From the IMG/VR virus record IMGVR_UViG_3300044691_000274, positions 1-64,000 of that record: a DNA stretch of 64,000 nucleotides, one strand, 5' to 3'. Source of the stretch: a virus. The stretch's first letter is position 1. Every line of letters begins with the position of its first letter. The notes beneath the pieces were generated by a model. The model was not told the origin of the DNA. It worked only from the letters and a program-made list of their open reading frames with translations, and did not search any database. Of this stretch, positions 1 to 8,017 are shown piece by piece. The position numbers and the translations under genes were made by a program.

Positions 1-2
1 AC

Positions 3-641
3 GCGGTCGTGGCGGATATGAAGGAGCTGAAGCTGCTGAAGCCGCCGTTTCGGAGCTTCGACATCAAGGTGTCGGCACGCGGCATGAAGACCTTGGCCGT
101 GGATATGGGGTTCAGCGACAACGGGGCGCCAGTCATGCACCGGGGCATGACCGTCCAAGCCGAGTTTGATACAGATTACAATGAATTCGGGTTCGACCTC
201 GTGCCGGACGGAATGCGGCCGGGCTACTCAGCCATGTCGTTCGTTAAGACTCGAAAGCCAGAAGAGCAGGCGGGTTTCAAGCAGACCTTCTCTGCGATCT
301 GCCGCGACATCATCAAGGTGTTGATCGTGGTGCTCTCCATTCGCAACGTCGAGAAGACGGTCAAAGCCAACAAGCTCGCCAAGCTCGGGATCGGCAAGAA
401 CCCTTACGCGCACACGACCACGCTCTCCATCGGCAAGATCACAGAGCGCGTCACGGGCCGCCTATCCCCGGCAACCGGCGGGGAGGTTCGCCCGCACCTG
501 CGCCGAGGTCACAAGCGCATGCAGCACCATGGACCTGGCAACTCGCTCGTGAAGGAAATTCGCATCGAGCCGACCATAGTCCACGCCGATCGCGGCTGGA
601 TCAGCGAGCGCACCGCGTACAAGGTTCGCAAGGCGGCCTAA
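3..641 (+). CDS. Conserved phage protein, 5'-truncated by the window edge
   Basis: The frame is open to the first bases of the window, so the true start probably lies upstream; the first internal candidates are GTG at 9 and ATG at 18. No enzyme motif is visible. The C-terminal third carries a basic stretch (HLRRGHKRMQHHGPG) followed by IEPTIVHAD. I know this R-HLRRGH-R-HGPG arrangement from C-termini of uncharacterised phage proteins. It ends just before a dyad site at 643 and the DUF5681 gene. Function unknown; the family resemblance is from memory. Confidence 0.7.
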   Translation, partial: AVVADMKELKLLKPPFRSFDIKVSARGMKTLAVDMGFSDNGAPVMHRGMTVQAEFDTDYNEFGFDLVPDGMRPGYSAMSFVKTRKPEEQAGFKQTFSAICRDIIKVLIVVLSIRNVEKTVKANKLAKLGIGKNPYAHTTTLSIGKITERVTGRLSPATGGEVRPHLRRGHKRMQHHGPGNSLVKEIRIEPTIVHADRGWISERTAYKVRKAA

Positions 642-642
642 A

Positions 643-656
643 TGCAGTTGACTGCA
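643..656. repeat. TGCA-N6-TGCA dyad, spacer gttgac
   Basis: Exact dyad two bases after the stop of the first gene. A TA-rich hexamer follows at 666, which would give an 18-bp spacing if the left half served as a -35 element. It is the only element in the 131-base gap upstream of the DUF5681 gene apart from an imperfect hairpin near 694-712. Confidence 0.75.
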
Positions 657-772
657 CCTGTGGCCTAGTGGTATCAGTAGGTCTGCACTAGGTTTTGGCA
701 CTTCTTTAAGGTGTCAGGTGGTCAAGGAGGACTGCCTAAAACCGGATCGCATCAATTTCCGGGGGCTAAACG

Positions 773-1228
773 GTGTCCGACGAACAAGAACCACCCGCAC
801 CAGTCGGCCGTGAGAAAGGCTACGCCAACCTGCGTCCGAAGCCATGGAAGAAGGGCCAGTCCGGCAACCCAAGCGGTCGGCCGAAGAACTTGGCGCGCAT
901 CGGCGACCTCTTCACAAAAGAGATGTTCAAGAGCGTCCCCGTCAAGATGGAGGGGATGATCGTGAATAAGCTGCAGGCCGAAATCCTGGTGTCCCAGATG
1001 GTGAAGCAGGCCATCTCCAAGGGCGGCCAGGCGACTAGGCTCGCGCTTCAATTCATGGAGCAGCATGAGGCCCGCGAAGAGCGCCGAGAAGAGCGCAAAG
1101 CCAAACAGATCGCCGAGGGCTTGGTCGAGTTCGACTGGGATGCGGAGAAACATGAGCTAGCCGAGCGGCTGATTAGGAAGGCCGAGCTGTTGCGATTACC
1201 TGCACCGACACCGAAGGACGAAACCTAA
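773..1228 (+). CDS. DUF5681-type phage protein
   Basis: This 151-residue protein has the diagnostic N-terminal motif KKGQSGNPSGRPKN near residues 25-40, characteristic of DUF5681 proteins, which usually sit beside DNA methylase and terminase genes in phages of alphaproteobacteria. The middle is helical and charged (EAREERREERKAKQ). The GTG start at 773 is used; the stop overlaps the ATG of the methylase gene at 1228. The biochemical role of the family is unknown; a DNA-packaging or small-terminase-like role is only suggested by context. Confidence 0.8.
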   Translation: MSDEQEPPAPVGREKGYANLRPKPWKKGQSGNPSGRPKNLARIGDLFTKEMFKSVPVKMEGMIVNKLQAEILVSQMVKQAISKGGQATRLALQFMEQHEAREERREERKAKQIAEGLVEFDWDAEKHELAERLIRKAELLRLPAPTPKDET

Positions 1229-2784
1229 TGGCCGCCAAGAAGAACTACCACAAGCCCCCGGAAGACCCGCGCACGATTGGCGGAGGTCTCAAGGCTGCCG
1301 GCCGCGAGCGCCGCGAGAAGCTGTCCATGATCATCAACACGACGCCGCGAAACATCCGCAACGATCTGATGCCGTCGATGGAATTGCAGACACTTGCAAT
1401 CAAAGACCTCGTCATGCCCAAGAACATGGTGCGCAAGATGGACGAAGGGCACATCAAGGAGATCGCCAACGGCATCCAGGCGATGGGCTTCTCTGTCCCA
1501 GTGCTGGTCGGCAAGGGCAACGTCATCCTCAACGGCGCCTCATCCGTCAAGGCGGCCGAGAGCCTGGGGATGACCGACGTCCCGTGCGTGCTGCTAAGCC
1601 ACCTCTCCGACGACGAGCAGCGCGTGCTTCGCATCTCCATCAACCGCATGAGCCAGAAGGGAACCTGGGACCTCGACGAACTGAAGAAAGAGTTCGAGGA
1701 GCTGATCAACAACGACGCGCCGCTCGCAAACTCGGGCTTCCAGCCGGATGAGATCGACCAGATCATCATGGGCGACGACCTCGACGTGATCGAAGAGGGA
1801 GACCTCACCCCGCACACCGTCGCGACCGCGCGCGCCGGAGACATCTGGGAGCTTGGCCCGCACAGGCTCATCTGCGCCTCGTCGACCGATCCGGAGACCT
1901 TCAAGGCAATCACCGCTGGCGACCCGCCGGCCCGCTTCGTCCTGACCGACGAGCCATACAACGTCAAGATCGACGGCAACGTGTCGAACAGCGGCCATCG
2001 CGAGTTCCTCATGGCGTCCGGCGAGATGACCGACCAGGAATTCCTCAACTTCAACGAGCAATGGATGGCGGCTGTGCTGCCCTGCCTCTGCGACGGCGGC
2101 ATCCTGGGGACGTTCATCGATTGGCGTGGCCTCGTCACCGTGCAAGTGTCTGCAAACAAGCTCGGCCTGCACCCGCTCAACCTGATCGTGTGGGCAAAGA
2201 CCAACGCTGGCATGGGCGGGCTATATCGCTCCCAGCATGAGCTGCTGCCGCTGTTCAAGGTCGGCAACGCCAAGAACGTCAACAACATCGAGCTTGGCAA
2301 GCGCGGACGCTGGCGCTCCAACATCTGGACCTATCCCGGCGCCTCGTCGTTTGGCTCGGACGCCCAGAAGGGCCTCAAGGATCACCCGACGGTCAAGCCG
2401 ACGCTCATGCTCAAGGACGCCCTGCTCGACCTCACCAACCGGGGTGACATCGTCATCGACCCGTTCCTGGGCTCAGGCTCCACCCTCATGGCTGCTGAGG
2501 CCACAGGGCGCGTTTGCAGGGGCGTGGAGCTGGACCCGATCTTCGTGGACGTCATCATCCGCCGATACGAGCTTGTCAGCAAAGGCGTGCTGGCCCGCCT
2601 CATCTCGACCGGTGAGAGCTTCGCCGAAGTCGTGGCGCGCCGCGCGCTGGAGGCAAGCGAGCAGGTCAAGGCCGCCGCGATCGCAATCTCGACTGAAGAG
2701 ATCGTCCTATCCAAGGACGGAACACCAGAGCCCAGCATCGACGTGGGGCCGTTTGAGGAGAAGACCGATGGTCAAGAAGACTAA
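1228..2784 (+). CDS. ParB-domain fused DNA methyltransferase
   Basis: The 518-residue protein has a ParB/Spo0J-like domain around residues 50-160 (LVMPKNMVRKMDEGHIKEI, then GNVILNGASSVKAA) followed by an amino-methyltransferase domain. The catalytic motif reads TDEPYN at 240-245, with Glu in place of the first Pro of DPPY, and the SAM-binding motif is DPFLGSGST at 411-419, in the order seen in beta-class N4/N6 enzymes. It would methylate adenine N6 or cytosine N4 in DNA, probably protecting the phage genome. The start overlaps the DUF5681 stop and the end overlaps the next gene by 17 bases. Two dyad sites (1385, 2141) lie inside it. Recognition sequence not predictable. Confidence 0.9.
   Translation: MAAKKNYHKPPEDPRTIGGGLKAAGRERREKLSMIINTTPRNIRNDLMPSMELQTLAIKDLVMPKNMVRKMDEGHIKEIANGIQAMGFSVPVLVGKGNVILNGASSVKAAESLGMTDVPCVLLSHLSDDEQRVLRISINRMSQKGTWDLDELKKEFEELINNDAPLANSGFQPDEIDQIIMGDDLDVIEEGDLTPHTVATARAGDIWELGPHRLICASSTDPETFKAITAGDPPARFVLTDEPYNVKIDGNVSNSGHREFLMASGEMTDQEFLNFNEQWMAAVLPCLCDGGILGTFIDWRGLVTVQVSANKLGLHPLNLIVWAKTNAGMGGLYRSQHELLPLFKVGNAKNVNNIELGKRGRWRSNIWTYPGASSFGSDAQKGLKDHPTVKPTLMLKDALLDLTNRGDIVIDPFLGSGSTLMAAEATGRVCRGVELDPIFVDVIIRRYELVSKGVLARLISTGESFAEVVARRALEASEQVKAAAIAISTEEIVLSKDGTPEPSIDVGPFEEKTDGQED
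1385..1398. repeat. TGCA-N6-TGCA dyad, spacer gacact
   Basis: Exact dyad inside the ParB-methylase gene; the spacer fits RNYRNY. Confidence 0.5.
2141..2154. repeat. TGCA-N6-TGCA dyad, spacer agtgtc
   Basis: Exact dyad inside the ParB-methylase gene; the spacer fits RNYRNY. Confidence 0.5.
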
Positions 2785-3103
2785 GGCAGCAACTGATCCG
2801 CTTGAGAAAAAGCAGGTTGTGCGCACTCGTGCAGTGGTGCGTCAGCGAGGCGAAAAAGTGTGGCTAGCGAAGGAAAAAGTGCTGGCCACAGAGGCGCTTG
2901 GGTTTCGCCACACTGACGCCGAAGTAACCCAAGCGGTTCGCCGGGCATATCTCCGGGGCTATGGCGACGGCGTTGAGGGCAAGCCTGCTGACTTCGTGAC
3001 GACAGGCATTCCCCCGATCGACACTGGCGAGCTTCGGCGCACCAAGGCCGATCGCCTCAAGAGCAACCCGCAGCTCATCCGCGAAGCAATGGTCACCCTC
3101 TAA
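2768..3103 (+). CDS. Small basic hypothetical protein
   Basis: The 111-residue product begins MVKKTKAATDP and is Lys/Arg-rich throughout its N-terminal half; the second half contains TDAEVTQAVRRAYLRGYGDG. Its ATG at 2768 overlaps the end of the methylase gene, and it is followed after one base by another possible start. A methylase accessory or DNA-binding role is possible from the charge and overlap but not shown. No family recognised. Confidence 0.7.
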   Translation: MVKKTKAATDPLEKKQVVRTRAVVRQRGEKVWLAKEKVLATEALGFRHTDAEVTQAVRRAYLRGYGDGVEGKPADFVTTGIPPIDTGELRRTKADRLKSNPQLIREAMVTL

Positions 3104-3104
3104 C

Positions 3105-3308
3105 ATGCTGCCCGGCCTGCGCCCCATGTTCCGATCCCCGGAGGAGCGCAGGTGCTGGGAGCAATCCGTCCTCGACTATCGAGCCAAACGCAAGGAAGCC
3201 AAGCTATGCCAAAACGAAGTGACGTCTACGCAGCCATCGACGGAGAGCGCTTCTATCAAGAGCGCAAGTGGGGAGCAGAGCAAGATTTGCTACCCGACCG
3301 TACGCTGA
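3105..3308 (+). CDS. Possible small protein, overlaps next gene
   Basis: This 67-codon frame starts one base after the previous stop (MLPGLRPMFRSPEERRCWEQ). It overlaps the better-supported gene at 3206 by about 100 bases. The N-terminal part looks protein-like, the overlapped part is Ser/Thr-rich and looks like out-of-frame sequence. It may be real only in its first half, or be a translational lead-in. Confidence 0.3.
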   Translation: MLPGLRPMFRSPEERRCWEQSVLDYRAKRKEAKLCQNEVTSTQPSTESASIKSASGEQSKICYPTVR

Positions 3309-3724
3309 GCATCGGCGAGGAAATCCTGCTCGCGGGAGAGTACCTCGACAAGGCGCGCCACGAATGGTCGATCGCCAAGCGGCCGGAGACCAAGGCGCTG
3401 GACATGATCCGCAAGGCAGCCGCCATCCTCGTTCATGCGATGGAAGACCACGGCATCGTCGAGCGTGACAACTATGGCTTCCCGGTTGAGCTGACGCTGG
3501 ACAACGCGGCCCAAGTGTTCCTCGACGACTGCCACTCACTGGCCCGTCGAATAAGCGACCGCAACGACCACATCGCAGAGTTAGACACCAAAATGGGCAT
3601 GAAGAACAGCCACATCGAGAATTTGGAAGCAACTATCCGCTCGATGCAAACAACTGCACTGGACATGGCGGGCAAACTAGCGTCTTATCACAAGGCGTTC
3701 GGCGAGATCACCACTCACGCCTGA
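3206..3724 (+). CDS. Conserved phage protein with C-terminal coiled coil
   Basis: The 172-residue product starts at ATG 3206 (MPKRSDVYAAIDGERFYQERKWG). Residues 5-95 match a common phage pattern, ERFYQ-KWG, then GEEILLAGEYLDKA and IRKAAAILVHAMEDHG. I associate it with uncharacterised small all-helical proteins near nucleotide-metabolism genes; a MazG-like relation is conceivable but the EExxE/ExxD metal motif is not evident. The C-terminal third is a predicted coiled coil. A dyad lies inside at 3645. tRNA-Asn follows directly. Confidence 0.75.
   Translation: MPKRSDVYAAIDGERFYQERKWGAEQDLLPDRTLSIGEEILLAGEYLDKARHEWSIAKRPETKALDMIRKAAAILVHAMEDHGIVERDNYGFPVELTLDNAAQVFLDDCHSLARRISDRNDHIAELDTKMGMKNSHIENLEATIRSMQTTALDMAGKLASYHKAFGEITTHA
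3645..3658. repeat. TGCA-N6-TGCA dyad, spacer aacaac
   Basis: Exact dyad near the 3' end of the preceding gene, about 75 bases before the tRNA; the spacer fits RNYRNY. Confidence 0.5.
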
Positions 3725-3733
3725 CCGAATACT

Positions 3734-3809
3734 TGCCGAGTAGCTCAGTTGGTAGAGCGCCTGACTGTTAATCAGGATGTCGCTGGTTCGAGCCCAGCCT
3801 TGGCAGCCA
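3734..3809 (+). tRNA. tRNA-Asn (anticodon GTT), CCA encoded
   Basis: A complete cloverleaf is visible. The seven-pair acceptor stem is TGCCGAG with CTTGGCA (one G-T pair), the D arm is TAGCTCAGTTGGTAGAGC, the anticodon stem CCTGA/TCAGG holds the loop CTGTTAA with anticodon GTT at 3767-3769, and the T arm has the canonical GGTTCGAGCCC. Discriminator G is followed by a genomically encoded CCA (3807-3809). It is the only convincing tRNA in the window. Confidence 0.96.
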
Positions 3810-3849
3810 CTTTTGGCCGATCTGTTGGCCGATCTTTACGAGGAAGCAA

Positions 3850-4317
3850 ATGACTGTTTTGTCTGCCCAGGCAATACGACAGCGCGGCATCTTCACCCCG
3901 TTCTGCGAACGCTCCAAGGTTTTTGGGATGAGCTATGGACTCAGCCCGTGCGGCTATGACATCCGCATCGAGCAGGGCTTCAAGCTGTTCCCCGGCGAGT
4001 TCAAGCTTGGCTCGACCGTCGAGCACTTCATCATGCCGGCCGACCTGGTGGGGATCGTCCACGACAAGTCGACCTGGGCGCGCCTTGGCATCGCGGTGCA
4101 GAACACCGTCATCGAGCCAGGCTGGCGCGGTCAATTGGTCGTTGAGTTGACCAACCACAGCGACCTCGTTCGCGAGATCATGGCCGGCTCGCCGATCGCC
4201 CAGGTGGTGCTCCACAAGCTCGACGAAGAGACCGAGCAGCCCTATCGAGGAAAGTATCAAGACCAGCTGGGCGTGCAGGCTCCGATCTTCGAGCAAAGCG
4301 AACTTTCCATCGTCTGA
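3850..4317 (+). CDS. dcd: dCTP deaminase (Dcd/dUTPase superfamily)
   Basis: The 155-residue protein converts dCTP to dUTP, feeding dTMP synthesis. Visible family motifs are SPCGYDIR near residue 37, the KSTWARLGI helix near 75-85, the active-site segment NTVIEPGWRGQLVVEL containing the catalytic Glu, and a C-terminal TEQPYRGKYQDQ. It is shorter than the cellular enzyme (about 190 residues), as is common in phage versions. It starts 40 bases after tRNA-Asn and precedes the C5 methylase. A bifunctional dCTP deaminase/dUTPase cannot be excluded from sequence. Confidence 0.92.
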   Translation: MTVLSAQAIRQRGIFTPFCERSKVFGMSYGLSPCGYDIRIEQGFKLFPGEFKLGSTVEHFIMPADLVGIVHDKSTWARLGIAVQNTVIEPGWRGQLVVELTNHSDLVREIMAGSPIAQVVLHKLDEETEQPYRGKYQDQLGVQAPIFEQSELSIV

Positions 4318-4321
4318 CGTG

Positions 4322-4335
4322 TGCAGGTAATTGCA
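4322..4335. repeat. TGCA-N6-TGCA dyad, spacer ggtaat
   Basis: Exact dyad filling the gap between dcd and the C5 methylase; it ends one base before the preferred ATG at 4337 and covers the upstream TTG alternative, so a protein bound here would sit on the start region. Confidence 0.8.
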
Positions 4336-4336
4336 A

Positions 4337-5020
4337 ATGTTGCGAGCCCTCGATCTGTTCTGCGGCGCCGGAGGAGCCACCAAGGGCCTGCAGCTTGCTG
4401 GCTTCCACGTGACCGGCGTCGACTTCGAGCCGCAACCCCACTATTGCGGCGACCAGTTCATCCAGAAGAGCGTGTTCGACCTAGAGCCGTGGGTCTTCAA
4501 CCTGTTCGACCTGCTCTGGGCCTCGCCCAAGTGCCAAGCCAGCACCATCCTCAAGCACATGCACAACGCCAAGAAGCACGAGGACCAAATCCCCGCGACG
4601 CGCGCGCTGCTGCAGAAGACGGGCAAGCCTTACATCATCGAGAACGTGATGGGCGCCTCGCTGCTCAAGCCGTTCGTCCTGGACGGCACCATGTTCGGGC
4701 TGGAGACATCGTGCGGCGCGCAGCTGCTCCGGCCACGACAATTCGAGACCAGCTTCGAGTTCGGCCCGACGCCGCTCAGCAACAAGATCAAGGGCCGCAA
4801 GGTGATTGGCGTCTACGGCGGCCACCTGCGCTGTCGCATCCGTCGTGATGGATCGCACGCGCGCGGCATCCAGGACTTCCCGATCGCTGAGGGCTATCGC
4901 GCCATGGGCATCGACTGGATGACCCTTGGTGAATTGAGCCAAGCAATTCCCCCGGCCTATTCCAAGTTCATCGCCAACCGTTGGAGGCAGCACGTGCAAA
5001 CGTCTGCAATCGCGGCATGA
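4337..5020 (+). CDS. C5-cytosine methyltransferase-like protein
   Basis: The product (227 residues) begins with the SAM-binding motif ALDLFCGAGGATKGLQLAGF, as in DNA cytosine-5 methylases. The catalytic-loop position reads ASPKCQAS, with Cys66 preceded by Lys instead of the usual Pro, and a motif VI-like IENV follows. The short length and weak target-recognition region resemble phage C5-methylase-like proteins that often read SPxCxxxS. It could make 5-methylcytosine in phage DNA or act on free nucleotides. ATG 4337 is preferred over TTG 4331. The stop overlaps the terminase ATG at 5017. Confidence 0.82.
   Translation: MLRALDLFCGAGGATKGLQLAGFHVTGVDFEPQPHYCGDQFIQKSVFDLEPWVFNLFDLLWASPKCQASTILKHMHNAKKHEDQIPATRALLQKTGKPYIIENVMGASLLKPFVLDGTMFGLETSCGAQLLRPRQFETSFEFGPTPLSNKIKGRKVIGVYGGHLRCRIRRDGSHARGIQDFPIAEGYRAMGIDWMTLGELSQAIPPAYSKFIANRWRQHVQTSAIAA
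4995..5008. repeat. TGCA-N6-TGCA dyad, spacer aacgtc
   Basis: Exact dyad over the last codons of the C5 methylase gene, eight bases before the terminase start codon. Confidence 0.7.
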
Positions 5021-6945
5021 GCGCGCTCGCCTTCACGCCGTACATCGAAGTCTTGGACGAGTTCCGCGCGTTCGGTAAAGCCGGCGATTACGTGTGGGCC
5101 AACTCCAAGGAAATTCAGGACGAAGACGAGCGTCTCGAATACCTGAAGGATGCAATCGTTTGGCTGACCCTCAAGCTGGCCGAGAAAGGCAAATGGCGCG
5201 AGACGCCGGTCGACTTCCGCACCTTCGTCGAGCACGCCTCGCTGCTGAACAAGCGGAACATCCTCTATCCAGAGGTGATGCGCTGCGGCATCGAGATGAA
5301 CTCCGGCCGCTATGTAGAGGCGGTGCTGACGGGAGGCATCGGCGTGGGCAAGACCCATCTGTCGATCTATTCGATGGCGTATCAAGTCTACCTGCTAAGC
5401 TGCATGGCCAACCCGCACAAGATGTATGGCCTCGACCCGGCCTCGTTTATTGTGATGATCTTCCAGTCGATCAACAAGAACCTGGCGATGGACGTCGATT
5501 ACCGCGCGTTCCGCGAAGTGGTTGAACACAGTCCTTACTTCGAGAACCACTATCGCTTCGACCACCAGAAGCTCTCGGAGATGGCCTTCCCGAACAGCTT
5601 GCTGATCAAGCCGGTCTCAGGCGCCATCACGGCCTCCATTGGACAGAACGTCATCGGGGGCATCCTCGACGAGGTGAACTTCATGGCGGTGATTGAGGAG
5701 TCGAAGCTGTCGCGCGACGGCTCGGTCTTCGATCAGGCGGCGGCGAATTACAACTCGATCGCTCGACGTCGTGAGTCGCGCTTCATGAAGATGGGCGTGT
5801 TGCCGGGCCTGCTGTGCCTCGTGTCGTCCAAGAACTATCCAGGCGGGCTCACGGACCGCAAGGTGGAAGAGGCGCGCACGAACAAGCTGATCTACGTCTA
5901 CGAGAAGCGCGTCTGGGACATCAAGCCTTACGACTTCAAGCCCGAGCGCTTCCGCGTGTTCGCGGGCGACCCGACCCGCCATCCCCGAATTCTAACCGAC
6001 GAGGACGTTGTCCCGGAGGCCGACGAGCGTCTCGTGATCGAGGTGCCTTACGAATATCGCTTCCGCTTCGAGAACAACCTGATCGACTCGATCCGCGACA
6101 TCGCGGGCTTCTCGACGCAAGCCTTGCACCCGTTCATCCTCAACACCGAAGCGGTCAACCGATGCTTCGGCAGCGTGAAGTCGATCCTGTCGCGCGACGA
6201 CGCCGACTTCAAGGTGACGTTCCTGAAAGGCTATCCCGATTTCATCCAGAACAGGGAAGAGCCGCGCTTCGCCCACGTCGACTTGTCCCAAACGAGGGAC
6301 AGCACGGGGGTCGCGATGGGCCACGTGCCAGGCTTCAAGATGTGCAGTCGCGGGGTCGATGGGTGGGAGAAGCTGCCGATCATCCAGTTCGACTTCCTGC
6401 TGGAGGTCAAGCCACCGGCCGGCGGGGAAATCCTGTTAGAGAACGTGCGCTCGGTCATTTACAAGTGCCGCGAAAATCTGCACCTGGACGTCCGCTGGGT
6501 CAGCTTCGACGCTTTCCAATCGAGCGACTCCAAACAGCTGATGGCGCTCAAAGGCTTCTCGACCGGCCACCAGTCCGTTGACAAGACGACGATGCCTTAC
6601 GACCTGCTCAAGCAAGCGCTCTACGACGGTCGCGTCATCGCGCCCAAGCATGAGAAGGCGCTGAGGGAACTCTGCACCCTGGAATTCGACGCCAAGCACC
6701 AGAAGGTCGATCATCCCCCGCAAGGCTCGAAGGACATAAGCGATGCGATGGCGGGCGTCGTCTACGGGCTCACGATGCGGAGCGCGACGTGGATCAATCA
6801 CGGCGTCGAGACGCGGGAAGCACCATCCATCATGGCGGCGGTCGGCGCCGATCAGGTCAAGCAGCAGGCGAACACGACCTACGTCAACACGATGCGCGGC
6901 CAGCGCGGCGTCGGCCCATTGGAGACAGATGATGGCGACTTTTAG
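5017..6945 (+). CDS. terL: Terminase large subunit
   Basis: The packaging motor ATPase/nuclease (642 residues from ATG 5017). The N-terminal ATPase has Walker A GGIGVGKT with Lys112 and a Walker B segment GGILDEVNF. The C-terminal RNase H-like nuclease shows HVDLSQTRDSTGVA, the later WVSFDAFQSSDS, and a final KDISDAMAG acidic motif. It powers DNA translocation into the procapsid and cuts concatemers. The start overlaps the C5 methylase stop. Two tiny genes follow at once. No convincing small terminase was recognised nearby; DUF5681 is only a positional candidate. Confidence 0.95.
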   Translation: MSALAFTPYIEVLDEFRAFGKAGDYVWANSKEIQDEDERLEYLKDAIVWLTLKLAEKGKWRETPVDFRTFVEHASLLNKRNILYPEVMRCGIEMNSGRYVEAVLTGGIGVGKTHLSIYSMAYQVYLLSCMANPHKMYGLDPASFIVMIFQSINKNLAMDVDYRAFREVVEHSPYFENHYRFDHQKLSEMAFPNSLLIKPVSGAITASIGQNVIGGILDEVNFMAVIEESKLSRDGSVFDQAAANYNSIARRRESRFMKMGVLPGLLCLVSSKNYPGGLTDRKVEEARTNKLIYVYEKRVWDIKPYDFKPERFRVFAGDPTRHPRILTDEDVVPEADERLVIEVPYEYRFRFENNLIDSIRDIAGFSTQALHPFILNTEAVNRCFGSVKSILSRDDADFKVTFLKGYPDFIQNREEPRFAHVDLSQTRDSTGVAMGHVPGFKMCSRGVDGWEKLPIIQFDFLLEVKPPAGGEILLENVRSVIYKCRENLHLDVRWVSFDAFQSSDSKQLMALKGFSTGHQSVDKTTMPYDLLKQALYDGRVIAPKHEKALRELCTLEFDAKHQKVDHPPQGSKDISDAMAGVVYGLTMRSATWINHGVETREAPSIMAAVGADQVKQQANTTYVNTMRGQRGVGPLETDDGDF

Positions 6946-7120
6946 CTTTCCTGGTCGGGCCAACGCTAGGCTGTTCACCTGGGACCTAGACACGATGGCG
7001 GTCTATTACGACTGGCCCGACGACGTGACCGTGCATGTGACCCCCGACGACCGGCTGGACGAGGTTCGCATCAAGGCCAAGCAGCTAGGCGGCAGGGAGA
7101 TCGAAGATGCCCGCGTTTAG
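6932..7120 (+). CDS. Small hypothetical protein
   Basis: A 62-residue frame (MATFSFPGRANARLFTWDLD) overlapping the end of terL and the next gene; ATG at 6929 is an equally possible start. Acidic with several aromatic residues and no recognised family. Supported mainly by tight overlap with its neighbours. Confidence 0.6.
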   Translation: MATFSFPGRANARLFTWDLDTMAVYYDWPDDVTVHVTPDDRLDEVRIKAKQLGGREIEDARV

Positions 7121-7487
7121 GTTCGGCTCCGACACCAACGAGCAGCTGTTCGCCGACGCGCTCAAGGATCGCAACGAGCCGTTCGACGTGCTCGACGGCG
7201 GCATCCTCACCTTCCGCGACGATCCTGAGCTGGAGGCGCTCGCCCGCGACCTTGGCTGGGACGTGCCCGACCCGCGCTCCACGACGGGCGTCAACGCCTG
7301 GACGGACATCAGCGCGCAAAGCGTCCGCGCCAATCCTCCGGCCTACGCACGAGGCGGACAGCCCCTTGTGGAGCGGAGAATTCAGACCACGTTCGTCGGG
7401 GGCGATCCAGAGCCTGTGATGGACAACACCACTCGCCTGCTCGGCATCCTGCCAGCGCGACGTTCAACCCGAGGACAACCGCTATGA
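7107..7487 (+). CDS. Hypothetical protein
   Basis: A 126-residue protein starting MPAFRFGSDTNEQLF. The first half is a compact alpha/beta-like segment (FDVLDGGILTFRDDPELEALARDLGW), the second half is extended and proline-rich. It overlaps the genes on both sides by 4-14 bases, so it is probably co-translated with the terminase operon. No family recognised. Confidence 0.7.
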   Translation: MPAFRFGSDTNEQLFADALKDRNEPFDVLDGGILTFRDDPELEALARDLGWDVPDPRSTTGVNAWTDISAQSVRANPPAYARGGQPLVERRIQTTFVGGDPEPVMDNTTRLLGILPARRSTRGQPL

Positions 7488-8017
7488 CCAGCAACACCGC
7501 GCGCGCCAACCTGCGCAACAAGGACGCCGAGATCATCTCGACCGCAGTTCCGGCCCATATGATGCTGCTCATGGTCGAGCAGTGCCAGAAGGTCGGAGTC
7601 GACGTCCGGCTCGACGTGATGAAGCATTTGGTCAACGCTGTGGTCGCGCCGCTCGCGCGCTGCGACTCCGCGACCGTCTCCCGCCTCACCCGTCGGATCG
7701 ATGACACGGCGACGACGCTGCTCCACGACCTGAGCCCAGACGACCCACGGCACGGCCTTTATTGCTGCGCCATGTTCTGCATGAAGCTGGTCGACGAGAA
7801 GCGCTTCCCCGACGCGCGCAACCAGGCGGTCTTGGTCTCGATGCTGCTGATGGACGACATCAAGGACGATCGGCCGGACGTGAATGGCGAGCTGCCGGTC
7901 TGGCGCCTGCAGGAGGCAAGCTGGATCGCCGAGGCCAATCGCTTGATCGGACGAGCCAATCTTTTGGGGCTTTACTTGAAGGACGATCTGGTGCCCCAGG
8001 TGCAAGATGCCTTATAA
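7484..8017 (+). CDS. Hypothetical helical protein
   Basis: A 177-residue protein (MTSNTARANLRNKDAEII), mostly helical, with hydrophobic helices such as AHMMLLMVEQC and LYCCAMFCMKLV but no clear membrane span. It overlaps its neighbours by 4 and 11 bases. Its place at the end of the terminase operon suggests a packaging or head accessory, but this is context only. Confidence 0.75.
   Translation: MTSNTARANLRNKDAEIISTAVPAHMMLLMVEQCQKVGVDVRLDVMKHLVNAVVAPLARCDSATVSRLTRRIDDTATTLLHDLSPDDPRHGLYCCAMFCMKLVDEKRFPDARNQAVLVSMLLMDDIKDDRPDVNGELPVWRLQEASWIAEANRLIGRANLLGLYLKDDLVPQVQDAL

Noticed and set aside
648-720. tRNA-like stretch after the first gene (CACCTG and CAGGTG ends, a D-arm-like CCTAGTGGTA)
   Set aside because: No canonical T-loop and no seven-base anticodon loop with a five-pair stem could be built; only a hairpin at about 694-712 is convincing. 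It might be a decayed tRNA but cannot be supported.
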